A stretch of DNA of 64,000 bases, from NCBI RefSeq assembly GCF_030272615.1, contig NC_081408.1:402407889-402471888 (forward strand), in the 5' to 3' direction. Below the pieces are notes generated by a model that saw only the letters and a list, made by a program, of their open reading frames with translations, searched no databases and was not told the DNA's origin. Positions 47,932 through 59,659 of this stretch are shown here, piece after piece; within the stretch, counting starts at the first letter, position 1, and each line of letters opens with the position of its first letter. A program made the translations under genes and the position numbers. The stretch comes from Cryptomeria japonica. Its lineage: Eukaryota > Streptophyta > Pinopsida > Cupressales > Cupressaceae.

Positions 47932-49017
47932 CTAGCTCTGGTCACTAGTCATATGGTGAGAACAACCACTGTCAATGATCCACTCATTGGAATTATCAAA
48001 CTGGGAGACAAGAGCCTTCTTGTTTGACACATCTTCCTTGACAATAACAAACACAATATCCTCATTTTCTTCATCTTCTGATTCTTCATCTGTGACACCT
48101 TCATCAACTGCCACAAAATAGTTTCTCTGGTTTCCTCCTTTGAATTTCTTGAACCTTTCCAGTTTGTCCTTGTTGTCACCATTAGGACAATTTACAACAA
48201 TATGTCCTATCTGGTTGCAAGAAAAGCATTTCAAATGGAGCTTACCTCTGTATTTGTCAGTTCCTTTAGGGAGTTTCCTAGCAAGAAGAGCTTCAAATGC
48301 CATCAGAATCTCCTCATCATCCATTTCTCTTCTCTATCTTGGTTCACCAGTAGTGCTAGCTTCTTTTCCTTTTCTGGATGGTACAGTAGAAGCTTAAAAA
48401 GCTGATTCAGTCTTTTGAAGACTGTCATCAAAACTATTTAGCTCATAGGCTATCAACTTTGCAATGATGGAGTCTAGGGATACCTTAGTCTTGTCTATTG
48501 ATCTCAGCTCCTGAATAGAAGTAACCCTTATTGCATAGACCAGTAATAAGGATCTCAGGACTTTGCTTACCATAGTGGAATCTTCCATTTTACCACCTGC
48601 ACTCTTGATATCTCCAACAATGGTTTTGATTCTTATTCCATACTGTTGAATGGTCTCACCTTCAACCATCTGCATGTCTTCAAACTTCCCTCTAAGGCTT
48701 TCTTCCTTAGCTTGTTTTACATGCTCATCACCGCCATAGATATTTTCAAGAGTATCCCATACCTCTTTGGGACTTACCTTATCTTGGACATCAATAAACT
48801 CAATGTCAGATAAACTACTAATTAGGGCTTCCATGACTTGCCCATTCTCCTGCATCTCTCTCTTTTGGTCATCGGTGAGAGTACCGGTAGGGGCAACATA
48901 GGCATTCTCAACATAGCTCCAGTGTTGAGAACCCATGATTCTGATGTATATCTTCATTCTGTCTTTCCATATACTAAAATTTTCTCTATTAAACATTGGA
49001 CCTTCCCTCTTCATCAT
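47932..49017 (-). pseudogene. Gag, zinc knuckle and protease start of element C
   Basis: 49017-48394 (207 residues) is a copia gag (UBN2-type): FNRENFSIWKDRMKIY, WDTLENIYGG and ESLRGKFEDMQM. 48324-47932 carries the CCHC zinc knuckle CFSCNQIGHIVVNCPN, an acidic stretch, and the copia protease active site WIIDSGCSHHMT. A frame break lies between 48394 and 48324. The ATG at 49017 lies about 70 bp inside the LTR, a normal gag start. Confidence 0.9.
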
Positions 49018-49075
49018 TAGACTGGGATCTTTACCTCAAGCGGTTAAGCTTATAACATAGAGGACCTGGAGGATG

Positions 49076-49088
49076 CTCTGATACTAAT
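49076..49088 (-). other. Primer-binding site of element C, degenerate
   Basis: The minus strand reads TTAGTATCAGAGC immediately after the LTR. It differs from the initiator tRNA-Met site TGGTATCAGAGC by two bases at its start. Confidence 0.7.
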
Positions 49089-50557
49089 TGATAACTTAAT
49101 GATGAATGAATAGTACCAAACTGGTACTGAGAGGGAGGGTTGAATTAGTACAGACAAAAACACACTCTTAAACCGGTTTGTTAGCAAACACTGTGCATTG
49201 ACAGACAAACAGTAACACCGGTCCTTAAATAGAGTACAACTGGCAAAACCTAGAATAACTAAGACAAGCATAAACCAGTTGACACTTATCTTCTCATACA
49301 ATCTAACACTTCATTTCCATTTCACCCTTATGCATGAACAGTTAATCTACCATCAAAGATATACATATAAGCAACTAGATCAACATGATTCACTACTTGA
49401 CAAAAAACAACATAGCATCACATGAAGAAGACATCACACATGACACACATATTTTTCACGTGGAAACCCAACTAGGAAAAACCACGGTGGGGACGAATAC
49501 CCACAAGCTTGTTTTTGAACTCTTTAGAAGTTTTCTCTATTAGGAGCCTTGTCCGGTTAAAGACTGATACAATAGGTTCTGTTAGGAATCGATCCTATTA
49601 GGGATCTCCTGGTTTAGGGATGACTAGAATACTCGGTTAAGGGTTAAACCCTGTTAAAGGTTACCTTGTTAGAGGATTTCAAGAACTCAATGGTTTGAGT
49701 CACCCTGTTAAAGGATTTACATCAAGCCAGTTAGAGCTACCCTGTTAAGGGATTTCTCAACTATTGAAGTGGTTAGAGATCAACAGGTATTACAATGATC
49801 TGGTAACAGCACTCAATGCCAATGCAGATCCGCTTAAGCTCCTCTTCACCTTCTGCACTTACACTCTGCAGGTATCACTTCTCTCCTCTGGTTTGGCAAG
49901 AATCATGTATATCTTCTCTTGGATACACACACACAACTTTTGCCAACAACCTCAGAAAGAAACACAACATCGACCTTATAGGAAACAGATAGGTCGATAG
50001 CATACACCCTAAACCCTAAACCTGTTAGGTTAAGGAATTCAAATGGTTCAATCCTGACCATTGAGCATACCGCATTAAATGCAATAGTCTTGATCCAATC
50101 TCAAGACATTCTCCATCGTTCATTTTCCACCGATTTCATGGCGGCTGATAACCCATCACATGTTATCACCATTTACAGACTTCGCACATTCTCGAGGTAG
50201 ATATGAGCAATCTCCTTCATGCAAGATCCTTCATGCGCACAATGTTGATGTGGCACCACGATCTGTTCTTCATTACAATGCTAACTCATCACACAAAGTC
50301 ACTAGTTGAGCCACACAGGCATGAAGCACTTCAACCAGAAACCCTAAAGAAGAGACTACCAACCGGTAGTCATACAACGCTTCCATGTGCTAGTTCCCAT
50401 AACCATATGTCGGTTCACCTTGAACAAACACATTGCTTCACTTTGGCACAAATGTCAGTTCACAGTGTTATATTGGTTCTCTTCTCTTCATCATATTGAC
50501 ATCAATGACAACACACAATGTCATTATGTCCTCATGTCGGTTCACATAATGCCAACA
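49089..50557 (-). repeat. 5' LTR of element C
   Basis: 1,469 bp, running TGTTGGCATTATG...TTATCA on the minus strand. Repeated ACCGG/CCGGT strings and several GTTAAAGG-type motifs, as in the LTRs at 27934 and 55897. Confidence 0.85.
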
Positions 50558-51615
50558 GTATGGTTAGATAGATATAAGCATGAATAATAAAACCATAACA
50601 AATCAACCAATTGCCTTCTAAAATATGTGAGTATAAGATTGCTTTCAGATTTTTATAAGCAATACCAGTGACTAGACTACACCAAGATGAAGGAATTAAT
50701 CTATATGAGCATGATATTAAGCTAAATGGATTCAAGATGGATTAAAGATTCAAGCAATCATAATTGAAATAAATATACAAAAAGCTAAACTAAGATGCAA
50801 ATAATCTCAAAAAGCAAGCACAATATATTCAATGACTTTAGAGAAAAAAGTGTATAATAATAAATCTCCAGGGTGATTTGAATGAGAGATGAAGACTGAA
50901 TTTATAGAGGATCACAAGAGAGAACAAGAAAAAGCACAATTTAGGATGATTGAAATAATTGAGAAATCAAATTCAGTTAACCTTGGGATACATTCCAATT
51001 ATAGTTTAATTGAAATGCATTCATATTATAAGTTCAAGTTTGCATTAGAGATATAATTCAATTAATTCCATGCACTCAAGATAAAAATAGGTAATTTTAT
51101 GCAATTCTTTGATTTATTCAAGAAAAGAGTCTTTTCAATGCAACTGAACTTTTTTTCTCAAAAGCTTTTAGTTCCAATTTTAGAGAATGATTAAATTCCT
51201 TTTAATTGCTTTTCTGATTTCAAGTTCTCAATTTAGAAGAAAGAAATAATATCTCAAGTTTGATTTCTCTTTCAATTCAATTCTTTTATTTTATTTTCAA
51301 TTTAACTCCTGCTTTGTGATAAATTACTTCCTTTTTTGCATGATTAAATGACAAATTTATTAATTAATTAAATATGCTAGGATATTTAATAAATTAAATA
51401 GGATAATTGATCAAAATGATATTCTTGGAATGGTTTAATTAATTAAATAAATATTTAATTAATATTGAGTTATTGATTTGCCATGTGACATTTAATGATT
51501 GAAGTATTAATTAATTGTGTGCCCAAGATTGATTTAATTGCCTTTGGCTAGGACCTTGGTGATGTCGTCAAGATTAGGGGCCCATGGTTTGGATGACCAT
51601 TTTTAGGGAATTACA
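50558..51615 (-). repeat. 5' LTR of element B, truncated
   Basis: Matches 32470-33558 and ends GAATTACA next to TSD TAATG. The first ~67 bp (plus-strand left) are missing at the element C junction. Confidence 0.9.
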
Positions 51616-51620
51616 TAATG

Positions 51621-52170
51621 CAGTTAGATGGGAATAAATTACAAACCATAGGACTCATCAAAATCCTCCTAATAAGTTTGTTCGCATGCCCAAGCATAAC
51701 CATGTCTCTGGAGGTAGTAGTCATAGATATTCCCCCTATGTTTGGTCTTTGCCTCTAACGAGATTTTACTTCCAAGGTAGGAGGATGACTCTCCCTAAAC
51801 TGGTCCCATTTGATACTCCAAACCAGGCATGGAGCCAATCTTAAAATCCTTTCTCAACCCCTCCACTCGGAGCACATAGTAGATGAGGCTCTAATTAATC
51901 TTGAATCTCCACACACCTCCATTTCAAGCGATGAGATGAAGGGTGTAGAGCTCTTAGAAGATGAAAAAATAACTGGGGAAATATCACCAAAGCAAGAGCT
52001 TTTCCTAAATGAATTTATAGATGCAAACCCATATGCAAACTATCATGCTATAGGGCTTGGAACTTACTACATCTTTGATGAAGACCAGGTCATTCCTAAG
52101 CTGAACAAAGATCTACAAGAAGTAGAAAAGAAAACGAAAGAGTTGTCTTCCAAACTTTGGACTCTACACT
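51621..52170 (+). pseudogene. Protease-to-RNase H remnant of gypsy element A
   Basis: Continues the protease reading frame cut at 32402: MQLDGNKLQTIGL, then VVVIDIPPMFGLCLSREF, the conserved end of Tat/Athila-type protease. A 136-residue stretch from 51810 follows (LKILSQPLHSEHIVDEA ... LNEFIDANPYANYHAIGL). It ends SSKLWTLH at 52170, which resembles the start of an RNase H (family WTLHFDG). The CACTA-like terminus begins at the next base. The RT part between has been lost. Confidence 0.6.
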
Positions 52171-52512
52171 CACTAGTACATTCGGGGATAATTTTTGATG
52201 GCCTATCATTGGAAGTTTGACTACTTTTTTCATCGGACTGCTGACAAATATAGCCACTGAAAACTTGTCATCGGACTTCCTGACAATGCCATCGAACGTC
52301 AGAATTTTGATGACACCATGAACTCTTTCGATGGGTGCTATGATTGCTCCTCTAACCAAAAATGTTGTCTAATGGCCATCAGAATTTCGACGCTCCCCCA
52401 CTACCATGCATCAACGACCATCCAACAACGAAGTGTCGTCAAACATACAACATCCTTGTCTGATGTTTCTTTAGTTATCATCAGAATTTCGACGGCATCA
52501 GAAAATTTGGTG
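52171..52512 (+). mobile_element. CACTA-like transposon terminus with subterminal repeats
   Basis: Starts CACTAGTACATTCGGGG, the form of plant CACTA terminal inverted repeats, at the exact point where element A coding stops. The next 340 bp carry dispersed short motifs in both orientations typical of CACTA subterminal regions: ATCAGAATTTCGACG (52379, 52481), GTCAGAATTTTGATG (about 52300), CATCGGAC (52222, 52268) and TTCGATGG. I found no matching right terminus, so the element is incomplete or its right end was lost near the LINE at 59830. Confidence 0.5.
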
Positions 52513-52764
52513 GTCGGTGCATGAAAGCATTGCATGAGTTCTAATTTTAAAAATTACATAAATTTTTTTTAATTTATTTCATTGAGTCTTATTTGAAAAA
52601 AAGATTATCAATGATGTTTCCTTTCTCCAAGAATTGGATCTAGGATATTTCCATCAGATAATATGTAACATCCAATGACTAAATCTTTTCTTTACAAATG
52701 CTTATTTTATTTAATCATCTGAGCCTAAATTATAATTTATATCTATGCAAAAGCAGAAGATACA
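52513..52764 (+). repeat. Outer inverted-repeat arm, left
   Basis: From TCGGTGCATGAAAGC onward it matches, inverted, 59830 down to about 59660, then 59230-59165. The right copy has ~430 bp more (59235-59660), holding another ORF. Precedes the DRM coding homology. Confidence 0.7.
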
Positions 52765-53880
52765 AGTTGAAGAGTCGTGTGCAAGTAAATTTCATAAAAG
52801 AAAGCAAGAAGGCATTATCTTTAATGACATGGAAACAAGCTCATCAACTGCCCAGAAGAGAGAAATTGGACAAAAGTAGAGGAAAGTGTTAAAGGGTGAT
52901 AAATACATAGAGAGTATGCAATACAAACAAACAATGTCTGGAGTGTGTGATGTGGTCTCTAATTTATGTTCAGAGGGACTAACTGGTTTTGGAGATCTTG
53001 GGAAACCTATTGGGCCATGCTTGGAGGAAATCAATGTGTTCATGCGAGGGCCACCTTTTTTCTATTATGAGAATGATGCTTTTGCACCGAAGGAGATTTG
53101 GAAGACAATATCCAAAAATTTCTATGGTGTGGAACCAGAGTTGGTGGACTCGAAGTACTTTTCAGCTTCCAGAAGACCAAGAGGTTATGTACACAATCTC
53201 CCAATAGAAGGGAAATTTCAAGCATTACCTCTCTCCCCCCCATAACTATTCAGGAAGCACTTCCTCAGACAAAGGACTATTAGCCTCCATGGGATCAAAG
53301 AAAAAAATTGAATTGCATAGACTCTAGACAATGTGGTAGTGTCCTTCGTGAAGAAATTTGTACTATAATTGAAAATTCATGAGGGAAACTGCAAGATAGC
53401 GAGCAAAAATACATTCTTGAAAAGTGAAAAGAATGGAACTTGGTTTGGGTGGGGCCAGGTCAAGTGGCTCCTCTAGAGGTTGACGAGATAGAAATTATAT
53501 TAGGATTTGAAAAAGATCACACTCGTGGAATTTCTTGTACGACTGATCAATTGCACTATTTGGGTAATGCATTCCAAATAGATACAGTTGCATACCATTT
53601 ATCTGTCTTGAAATCATTTTATCTTGATGGCATTAAAGTTCTTTCTCTATTTTCTGGTATTGGTGGAGCAGAGGCTGCTTTGCATCAACTTGGGATACAT
53701 TTAAGTCATGTTGTATCTGTAGAAATATGTGAAAAGAATAGGCTTGTCCTTAATAGTTGGTGGACAAAAACCCAATAGACATGTAGGTTGATTCATAGGG
53801 AAGATGTCCAAGATTTGAATACAGAAACACTGGAGGACTTAGTAGACAATTCTTTCAATGACTTCCGAAGATCTCAATAG
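52765..53880 (+). pseudogene. DRM-type DNA methyltransferase fragment, copy 1
   Basis: Conceptual translation matches domains rearranged methyltransferases: PPFFYYENDAFAPKEIW, VEPELVDSKYFSASRRPRGYVHNLPIE, then PWDQRKKLNCI, EWNLVWVGPGQVAPLE, ILGFEKDHTRGIS, GNAFQIDTVAYHLSVLK and motif I LSLFSGIGGAEAAL with motif II VVSVEI. The order (VI, IX, X, then I, II) is the circular permutation unique to DRMs. At least five stops interrupt it. It ends before the Pro-Cys catalytic motif IV, so it cannot methylate. Coding runs without visible introns through this part. DRM enzymes carry out RNA-directed DNA methylation; closest subtype (DRM2 or DRM3) not decided. Confidence 0.8.
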
Positions 53881-54530
53881 ATGTGTTTAGGTCTCAGTGG
53901 ATGAAATGCCATAGAGTCCAATAGGTAAACAACATGTGTCAAGTAAACAACATGGATCTTACCCTTCAATGAATTATATCTTGCCCTCTCAAAATTATCA
54001 GTTCAAGAGCTCGGCTACCCAGATGACTAAAGAGGATTTTCACTAGTTTGGTCCCAATAACTGTCTTGTCTAGGGTTTGACTACTATTTTGGCCAAGGAT
54101 TTGGCCGATTATGAAATAGAAGAATCTTTGCTTGAAGATTAAGGGGAGTTTTATCATCTTCAGTCATCTGGGTAGCCGAGCTCTTGAACCAATAATTTTG
54201 AGAGGGCAAGATATAATTCATTGAAGGGTAAGATCCATTTTGTTTACTTGACACATGTTGTTTACCTATTGGACTCTGTGGCATTTCATCCACTGAGACT
54301 TAAAGACATCTACTGAGATCTTTGAAAGTCATTGAAAGCATTGTCTACTAAGTCCTCCAGTACTTCTGTATTCAAATCTTGGACATCTTCCCTTTGAATA
54401 AACCTACTTGTCTATTGGGTTTTTGTCCACCAACTATTAAGGACAAGCCTGTTCTTTTCACATATTTCCATAGATACAATACAACCTAAATGTATCCCAA
54501 GTCGATGCAAAGCAACCTCTGCTCCACCAA
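53660..54530. repeat. Near-perfect 369-bp inverted repeat of DRM sequence
   Basis: Arm 1 53660-54028 and arm 2 54162-54530 are equal in length (369 bp) with no visible indels and only scattered differences, separated by a 133-bp spacer. Arm 1 covers DRM motif I/II sequence and ~150 bp beyond; arm 2 is its reverse complement. A transcript through it would fold into a long hairpin. The right end of arm 2 joins unrelated DNA after CTCCACCAA. Confidence 0.9.
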
Positions 54531-55896
54531 TTTGATTATAATGTTAATTTTAAGCAATCAGATGTTAATGTAACCAATTTGATTATAATCAGACTATGTA
54601 TAAATAGTAATAGAAATAAAACAGAAGACATAAGAATAGTAACAACAATAAAACACAAGAAACAAGACACCAATACCTTGGGAAAACCTCCCTCCCGGAG
54701 GTGAAAAACCCAGCCTTTAAATGTGTTATGTATTATCTCAAATGTAGATAGTTTACAAGACTTATCTCAGATTTCAGTTCAAGAAATCAGTGTTGAATGC
54801 AACCCTTTAACAACAGATGATAAAGCGGACCAGCAGAATTCTGGATCTGATTTACACAAGATACTTTGACAAATTCGCTATCTTCAACCTTGCATAATCG
54901 CCTTGCACAAGTTGGCATTAGAGAGAATTGATGCTAGAAGAACAGATAGAAGAAATATGAATTGTGTTGTGTCTCCAAATGACTTCATCTTGGAGCATTA
55001 TATACCAACCTTAGGGGCTAATCACCCTCAGGTCAGCTTGCAAATAATGATAAATTATTATTCTATATTCCCACATTGGATATTGGGTCCAGCCCAATAG
55101 TTGTTTAATTTCCCTTAGCACATTACATTTTGGGCCCAGCCCAGTGACACATTGAATTCCTTTATCATGCTACATTTGGGTCTAGCCGAATTTAAGATGA
55201 CTTCCACATTACATTTTGGGTCTAGCCCAATGACATATTTAAATATAGGATAATACAAGTGCATACAATAGGTATCCAAGCTAGCTACTGTTTCAACAAA
55301 CCAAGGTCTTAAAATGGTACCTGACTATAATAGGTTGGACTCACTCTGAGTGATGTTTATTTGAAGTTCTGAAATAGAAACCTATTGTAGAACATAATGG
55401 TTAACCCTATGTTAGTGATCTAGGGCTCAGGTGTGCCCAAAGAAAACACATGAAAAATAAATACAAATGTATTAGAGAGCACATATTAGTGTCACACAAT
55501 AAGAGATTCAAGAATGAGAAGACATTGTGGTAAAATTGTAGGTTGCAAGATTGTTTATCCAAAAGTATCTGTCAGGTGTCTATCTTTTGTAGTCTTATAT
55601 TCTTTTGTCTAGGAACAACTGTATTACATTATTATACTAGAGTAAAGATGAGTGTCATGGAAGTTAAAAGACCCGTAGCCACTCACTTTCTATCCATTCA
55701 TGTCCCATGTCTTTTTATTTTCTTGAAAAATTGTAAACGAAAATAGCATTGTCATTGTCAAAGTTGTGAGATTAAAACAAAAAGGAGTTAAGAGTGTTGC
55801 AATGTGAACACGTGTTTTAGGCAATGTGCTAGAGGTAGTGGTGAAGAAACATATGTAATGAAGTACTACCATTTCATTCAAATCCATCAAAGTGTC
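54531..55896. other. Repeat-derived DNA without a gene
   Basis: Contains a duplicated ACCAATTTGATTATAAT string (54525, 54572), a GGAGGTGAAAAACCC stretch typical of plant LTRs, and a four-copy palindromic motif at 55071-55233. No coding sequence. Confidence 0.4.
55071..55233. repeat. Four copies of a TTGGGTCTAGCCCAA-type motif
   Basis: Copies near 55082, 55129, 55175 and 55216, each an imperfect palindrome and most preceded by ACATT. Period 40-50 bp. Confidence 0.65.
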
Positions 55897-57413
55897 ATTG
55901 TTAGTTAGATGAGGGGGGGGGGGGTGAATCAGTAATAATAATTACTCTAATCAGATTCAACCTTGGTAGCATTTACTTGATATGCAACTTATGATTGTAA
56001 ATCATTCAACTCATAAACAGATAAACATGAAACATTAAATCACATTTGACACCAGATTTAATGTGGAAACCCTAATAGGGAAAAACCACAGTGGGATTTT
56101 GGACCCACAAGAAAATATACTCTTCTAGAGTATGCTTGGTTAAAAGCAAATCCTGTTAAAGTTTACATAAACATTGCTAGATGTGACCCGGTCAAGGGAT
56201 TTCCCTCAGATCTGTTAGAATCTTCACTTTGTTAGAAGTGACCTTATCAAAGGATTTCAAACACTCATTCAGAATGTTATCTTCCAAGAGGATTTACAAA
56301 TAAGACTGTTAAGTCCACTCGGTTAAGAGATTTCCTATCACTTACAAAAATAAATAACAGTAATAAAATATATCTGCAACTTCACATGTAAAATGTTAAA
56401 GCAGATTCTATGTTCTCAATGTGCTCAAGATAATCTTGTCATAAGACTTATCTTTATTCTTGTTGGGCTTCTCAATCTATTCTTCAATCAGATCTTCAAT
56501 CTTTTGTACTCGGTAATCAAGTCTGTAGAATCATTGTGCTTCAATTTGCCCACATCTTTGTTCAACAACATTACTTTATTTATAAGCAATTCCCAACCGC
56601 TTAATCTCCTTAATCACATTTCCCATGATTAATCTTAGCCATTAGATCTTCAAACTTGACTAGGTTCATTGTATCCTTCGATCTGAAAAATGTTTTATCT
56701 TGCCTTGAAACTTGTATACCTTTCTTGGTAATTGTGCTCATTTAGGACCGTTCAATCTATGCTATAGATCTTACTCTTGAATTTTAGTTGCCGTTGATCC
56801 TTAACAAACTTCTTGCATGACATTCCTATCTTCAATAAACCTTCAGCTCATTGGCATCCTTTATTTAATAATGTATACACTTATTTAATCCATTTTGTTA
56901 CTGCTCAATTGATACTCGGTTAATACTGAACTTTACTCGGTAGACATTCTCTTCTCGGTGACTTTTTCTTTCATTAACCGACATCGATAACCTTGGAGTT
57001 TACTGACTATCTCCTTGCTCGGTAAAATAGAATAGTATCAAACCTTTACTCATTCTATTACATGAAATCTTTTCCCTTTCTTGTTCAGTCTTCGAATACA
57101 CATATATAGGATATCAAAACAATCAAAACATCATAATCTTGTCACTATCTAACTCGATAATAGTTGCCCATTGAATAACTTATTACTCCCCTTCATTTTC
57201 ACATTCTTTCTGTGTCACTTACCGACATCTTTATACTCATCAAAACATACTTTTTAAGATATGGCAACATCATACTGAATCAGAAAATCAATTGCTTGAC
57301 ATCAATAAAAAAATAATAATATTAAGATAGTAATCATCCTTTATCAATTATATCATTCATCTCCAACAACCTTCTCAATATCATCAACCATCAAACTTAT
57401 TGTAATGCCAACA
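55897..57413 (-). repeat. Solo copia LTR, minus strand
   Basis: On the plus strand it begins TGTTAGTTAGATGAG followed by a G run, carries the TGGAAACCCTAATAGGGAAAAACC motif region shared with the element C LTR (49460 area) and repeated TGTTAA/GATTT strings, and ends AATGCCAACA with ATCTTCC (a worn polypurine tract) outside. About 1.5 kb, the same as element C's LTR. Strong CTCGGT repeats at 56930-57020. Confidence 0.6.
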
Positions 57414-58093
57414 ATCTTCCAACTTATTGTAATGCCAATAGTCAGATCCTCCTTGATCATTTGCCTCTCCTTGAGAAGCAACAATGGGAAGTTGCAGAAA
57501 ATGTGGAGAGTTGCTGGCAACCTGAGCTTTGGTAAACCATTTTCCTTAGGAAGGAATTTGACATGCATTAAAAATCTAGTAAAGAAAAATCTCTTCAATT
57601 TTGGAGCATTTTACCTTACTGTCAATGATTTGATCACTTCTACTGGTATGCCACAACCAGGATTGATATTCGCTGGCTAAAGTTCTTTTGAAAAGTATCA
57701 AACAAGGGTAGAAAGTAATGGAAAAAGAGTTTTGCAATAAAAACATGATGTAAATTGTTCCATGATTACTAAAATTTTAGAAAACAATATGTCAAATTCA
57801 ATTAGGACCAACCTAATATTGCCTAAAATTATGGGCGACCAATTTTGTCTTCATTAATATGAATGATTGTGTATTTATATCACTTCCACTTGTCCTCCTT
57901 CTCTCATTCAGTCTGTGGCAGTCTTCCAGTCAACAACATTGAAGAGCAAATAATGGCATTAAGGGATTGAGATTGGCATCCTCTACAACAAAGTAAGCAG
58001 GTAAATCATGTAAGGCAAAGTTTGAAGTGTTAAAAGATTTCAAATGCAGCAATGGAAACTCTAGTTCAAGACGACTTCAAAAACTCTAATAAA
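57414..58093. other. No gene recognised
   Basis: Open frames 57353-57598 (minus) and 57405-57680 (plus) overlap on opposite strands and show no family. It flanks the inverted DRM copy and may be part of the same composite element. Confidence 0.35.
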
Positions 58094-59170
58094 TAACTCC
58101 AGTACTTTTGTATTCAAATCTTGGACATATTCCCTCTGAATCAACCTACTTGTCTATTGGGTTTTTGTCCAGCAACTATTAAGGACAAGCCTATTCTTTT
58201 CACATATTTCCATAGATACAACACAACTTAAATGTATCCCAACTCGATGCAAAGCAACCTCTGCTCCACCAATACTAGAAAATAGAGAAAGAACTTTAAT
58301 GCCATCAGGATAAAATTATTTCAAGACAGATAAATGGTATCCAACTATATCTATTTGGAATGCATTACCCAAACAGTGCAATTGATCAGTCGCACAAGAA
58401 GTTCCACGAGTGTGATCTTTTTCAAATCCTAATATAATTTCTATCTCGTCAACCTCTAGAGGAGCCACTTGACCTAGCCCCACCCAAACCAAGTTCCATT
58501 CTTTGCACTTTTCAAGAATGTATTAATGTTCACTATCTTACAATTCCCCTCATGAATTTTCAATTATAGTACAAAGTTCTTCACGAAGGACACTACCACA
58601 TCGTCTAGAATCTATGCAATTCAATTTTTTTCTTTGATCCCATGGAGGCCGATAGTCCTTTGTATGAGGAAGTGCTTCCTGAATAGTCATGGGGGGGAGA
58701 GGTAATGCTTGCAATTGCCCTTCTATTGGGAGATTGTGTACATAACCTCTTGGTCTTCTAAAAGCTTAAAACTACTTCGAGCCCACCAACTCTGGCTCCA
58801 CACCATAGAAAGTTTTGGATATTGTCTTCCAAATATCCTTCGGCGCAAAAGCATCATTCTCATAATAGAAAAAAAGGTGGTCCTTACATGAACACATTGA
58901 TTTCCTCCAAGCGTGGCCCAATAGGTTTCCCAGGAACTCCAAAACCAGTTAGTCCCTCCGGACATAAATTAGAGACCACATCACACACTCCAAACATTGT
59001 TTGTTTGTATTGCATACTCTCTATGCATTTATCACCCTTTAACACTTTCCTTTCCTTTTCTCCAATTGCTCTCTTTTGGGCAGCTAATGAGCTTGTTTCC
59101 ATGTCATTCAAGATAATGTCTTCTTGCTTTCTTTTATTAAATTTACTTGCACATGACTCTTTTGCTTCTG
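58094..59170 (-). pseudogene. DRM-type DNA methyltransferase fragment, copy 2 (inverted)
   Basis: Reverse complement of 52765-53838 with many point differences. 58965-58723 and 59111-58884 give the same DRM peptides (YENDAFAPKE region, GVCDVVSNLCPEGLTGFG), and 58500-58270 gives the PLE/DEIEI, NAFQ and motif I region. Several stops. It ends within motif II sequence at 58094, short of the catalytic Pro-Cys. With copy 1 it forms a larger inverted repeat of about 1.1-1.3-kb arms separated by about 4 kb. Confidence 0.75.
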
Positions 59171-59234
59171 CACAGATATAAATTATAATTCAAGCCTAGA
59201 TGATTAAATAAAATAAGCATCTGTAAAGAAAACA

Positions 59235-59546
59235 ATGCTGCTAAATCAAATCTCTATTGGACTTACTGGAAGTGGACTTGGAATCACACTGTTTGTTGCT
59301 TCAAGGATGTTGGTTGTTAATGCATTTGATAGTAGAAGGCTCATGAATATAATGTTTGGGACTGGACTTTTATGGCTCTCAGCTGGAGTTCAAAATTTAA
59401 GAGAGGTGGTTTTATCCATAACCAGACTTAGTGACAAATTTAAGCCGAAAGAGCGAAAAATTGTCTCTAGGTTGAAAAGGGAGTTAACTGGTGTCTTTTT
59501 CAAGGCTTTTACATTAATAGCCTTCTCACTAGTGAGATTTGTGTAA
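59235..59546 (+). CDS. Small ORF, 103 aa, two probable membrane segments
   Basis: One uninterrupted frame lies in a ~430-bp segment (about 59235-59660) present in the right arm of the outer inverted repeat but absent from the left arm. The protein starts MLLNQISIGLTGSGLGITLF, has a hydrophobic stretch at residues 8-24 and another at about 40-52, a Lys/Arg-rich middle (KFKPKERKIVSRLKRE, about 67-82), then a hydrophobic C-terminus (84-103). It resembles a host coding exon more than transposon sequence, but I do not recognise the family. It runs opposite to the DRM fragment beside it. It may be an exon of a second captured gene; no evidence of expression. Confidence 0.35.
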   Translation: MLLNQISIGLTGSGLGITLFVASRMLVVNAFDSRRLMNIMFGTGLLWLSAGVQNLREVVLSITRLSDKFKPKERKIVSRLKRELTGVFFKAFTLIAFSLVRFV

Positions 59547-59659
59547 ATGTACCTTATACAGCTATCGATACAGGAGAAATGGTTAAATTCCCTAGGCTTT
59601 CAGTTTCCTTTTATGTTTCCCTTATGTAACATATTGTTAGAGTTGCGAACAAAGTATGA

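Larger units (their letters stand above)
43765..50557 (-). mobile_element. Ty1-copia element C
   Basis: Minus-strand copia element with gag, zinc knuckle, protease, integrase, RT, RNase H in copia order (integrase before RT). A full 5' LTR lies at 49089-50557. The 3' end is rearranged: an LTR piece (about 44534-44716), a second copy of the RNase H C-terminus and 3' region, and a further truncated LTR (43765-44185). It is inserted in the 5' LTR of element B about 70 bp from its plus-strand left edge. Confidence 0.85.
32403..51615 (-). mobile_element. Tat-type Ty3-gypsy element B, with nested copia C
   Basis: Minus-strand element of 19.2 kb (about 12.4 kb without copia C). It has a 3' LTR (32403-33558), polypurine tract, tandem-repeat 3' region, an antisense plant mobile domain ORF, integrase, RNase H, RT, and the protease-RT linker with [27 protein letters not shown] partial 5' LTR (50558-51615) closes it. 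The perfect 5-bp TSD TAATG supports a single insertion into element A. Gag, the primer-binding site and the first ~70 bp of the 5' LTR on the plus-strand left side are missing at the copia C junction. Confidence 0.85.

Noticed and set aside
53440-53778. A working DRM gene
   Set aside because: Multiple in-frame stops, missing N-terminal UBA part and missing the catalytic Pro-Cys motif.
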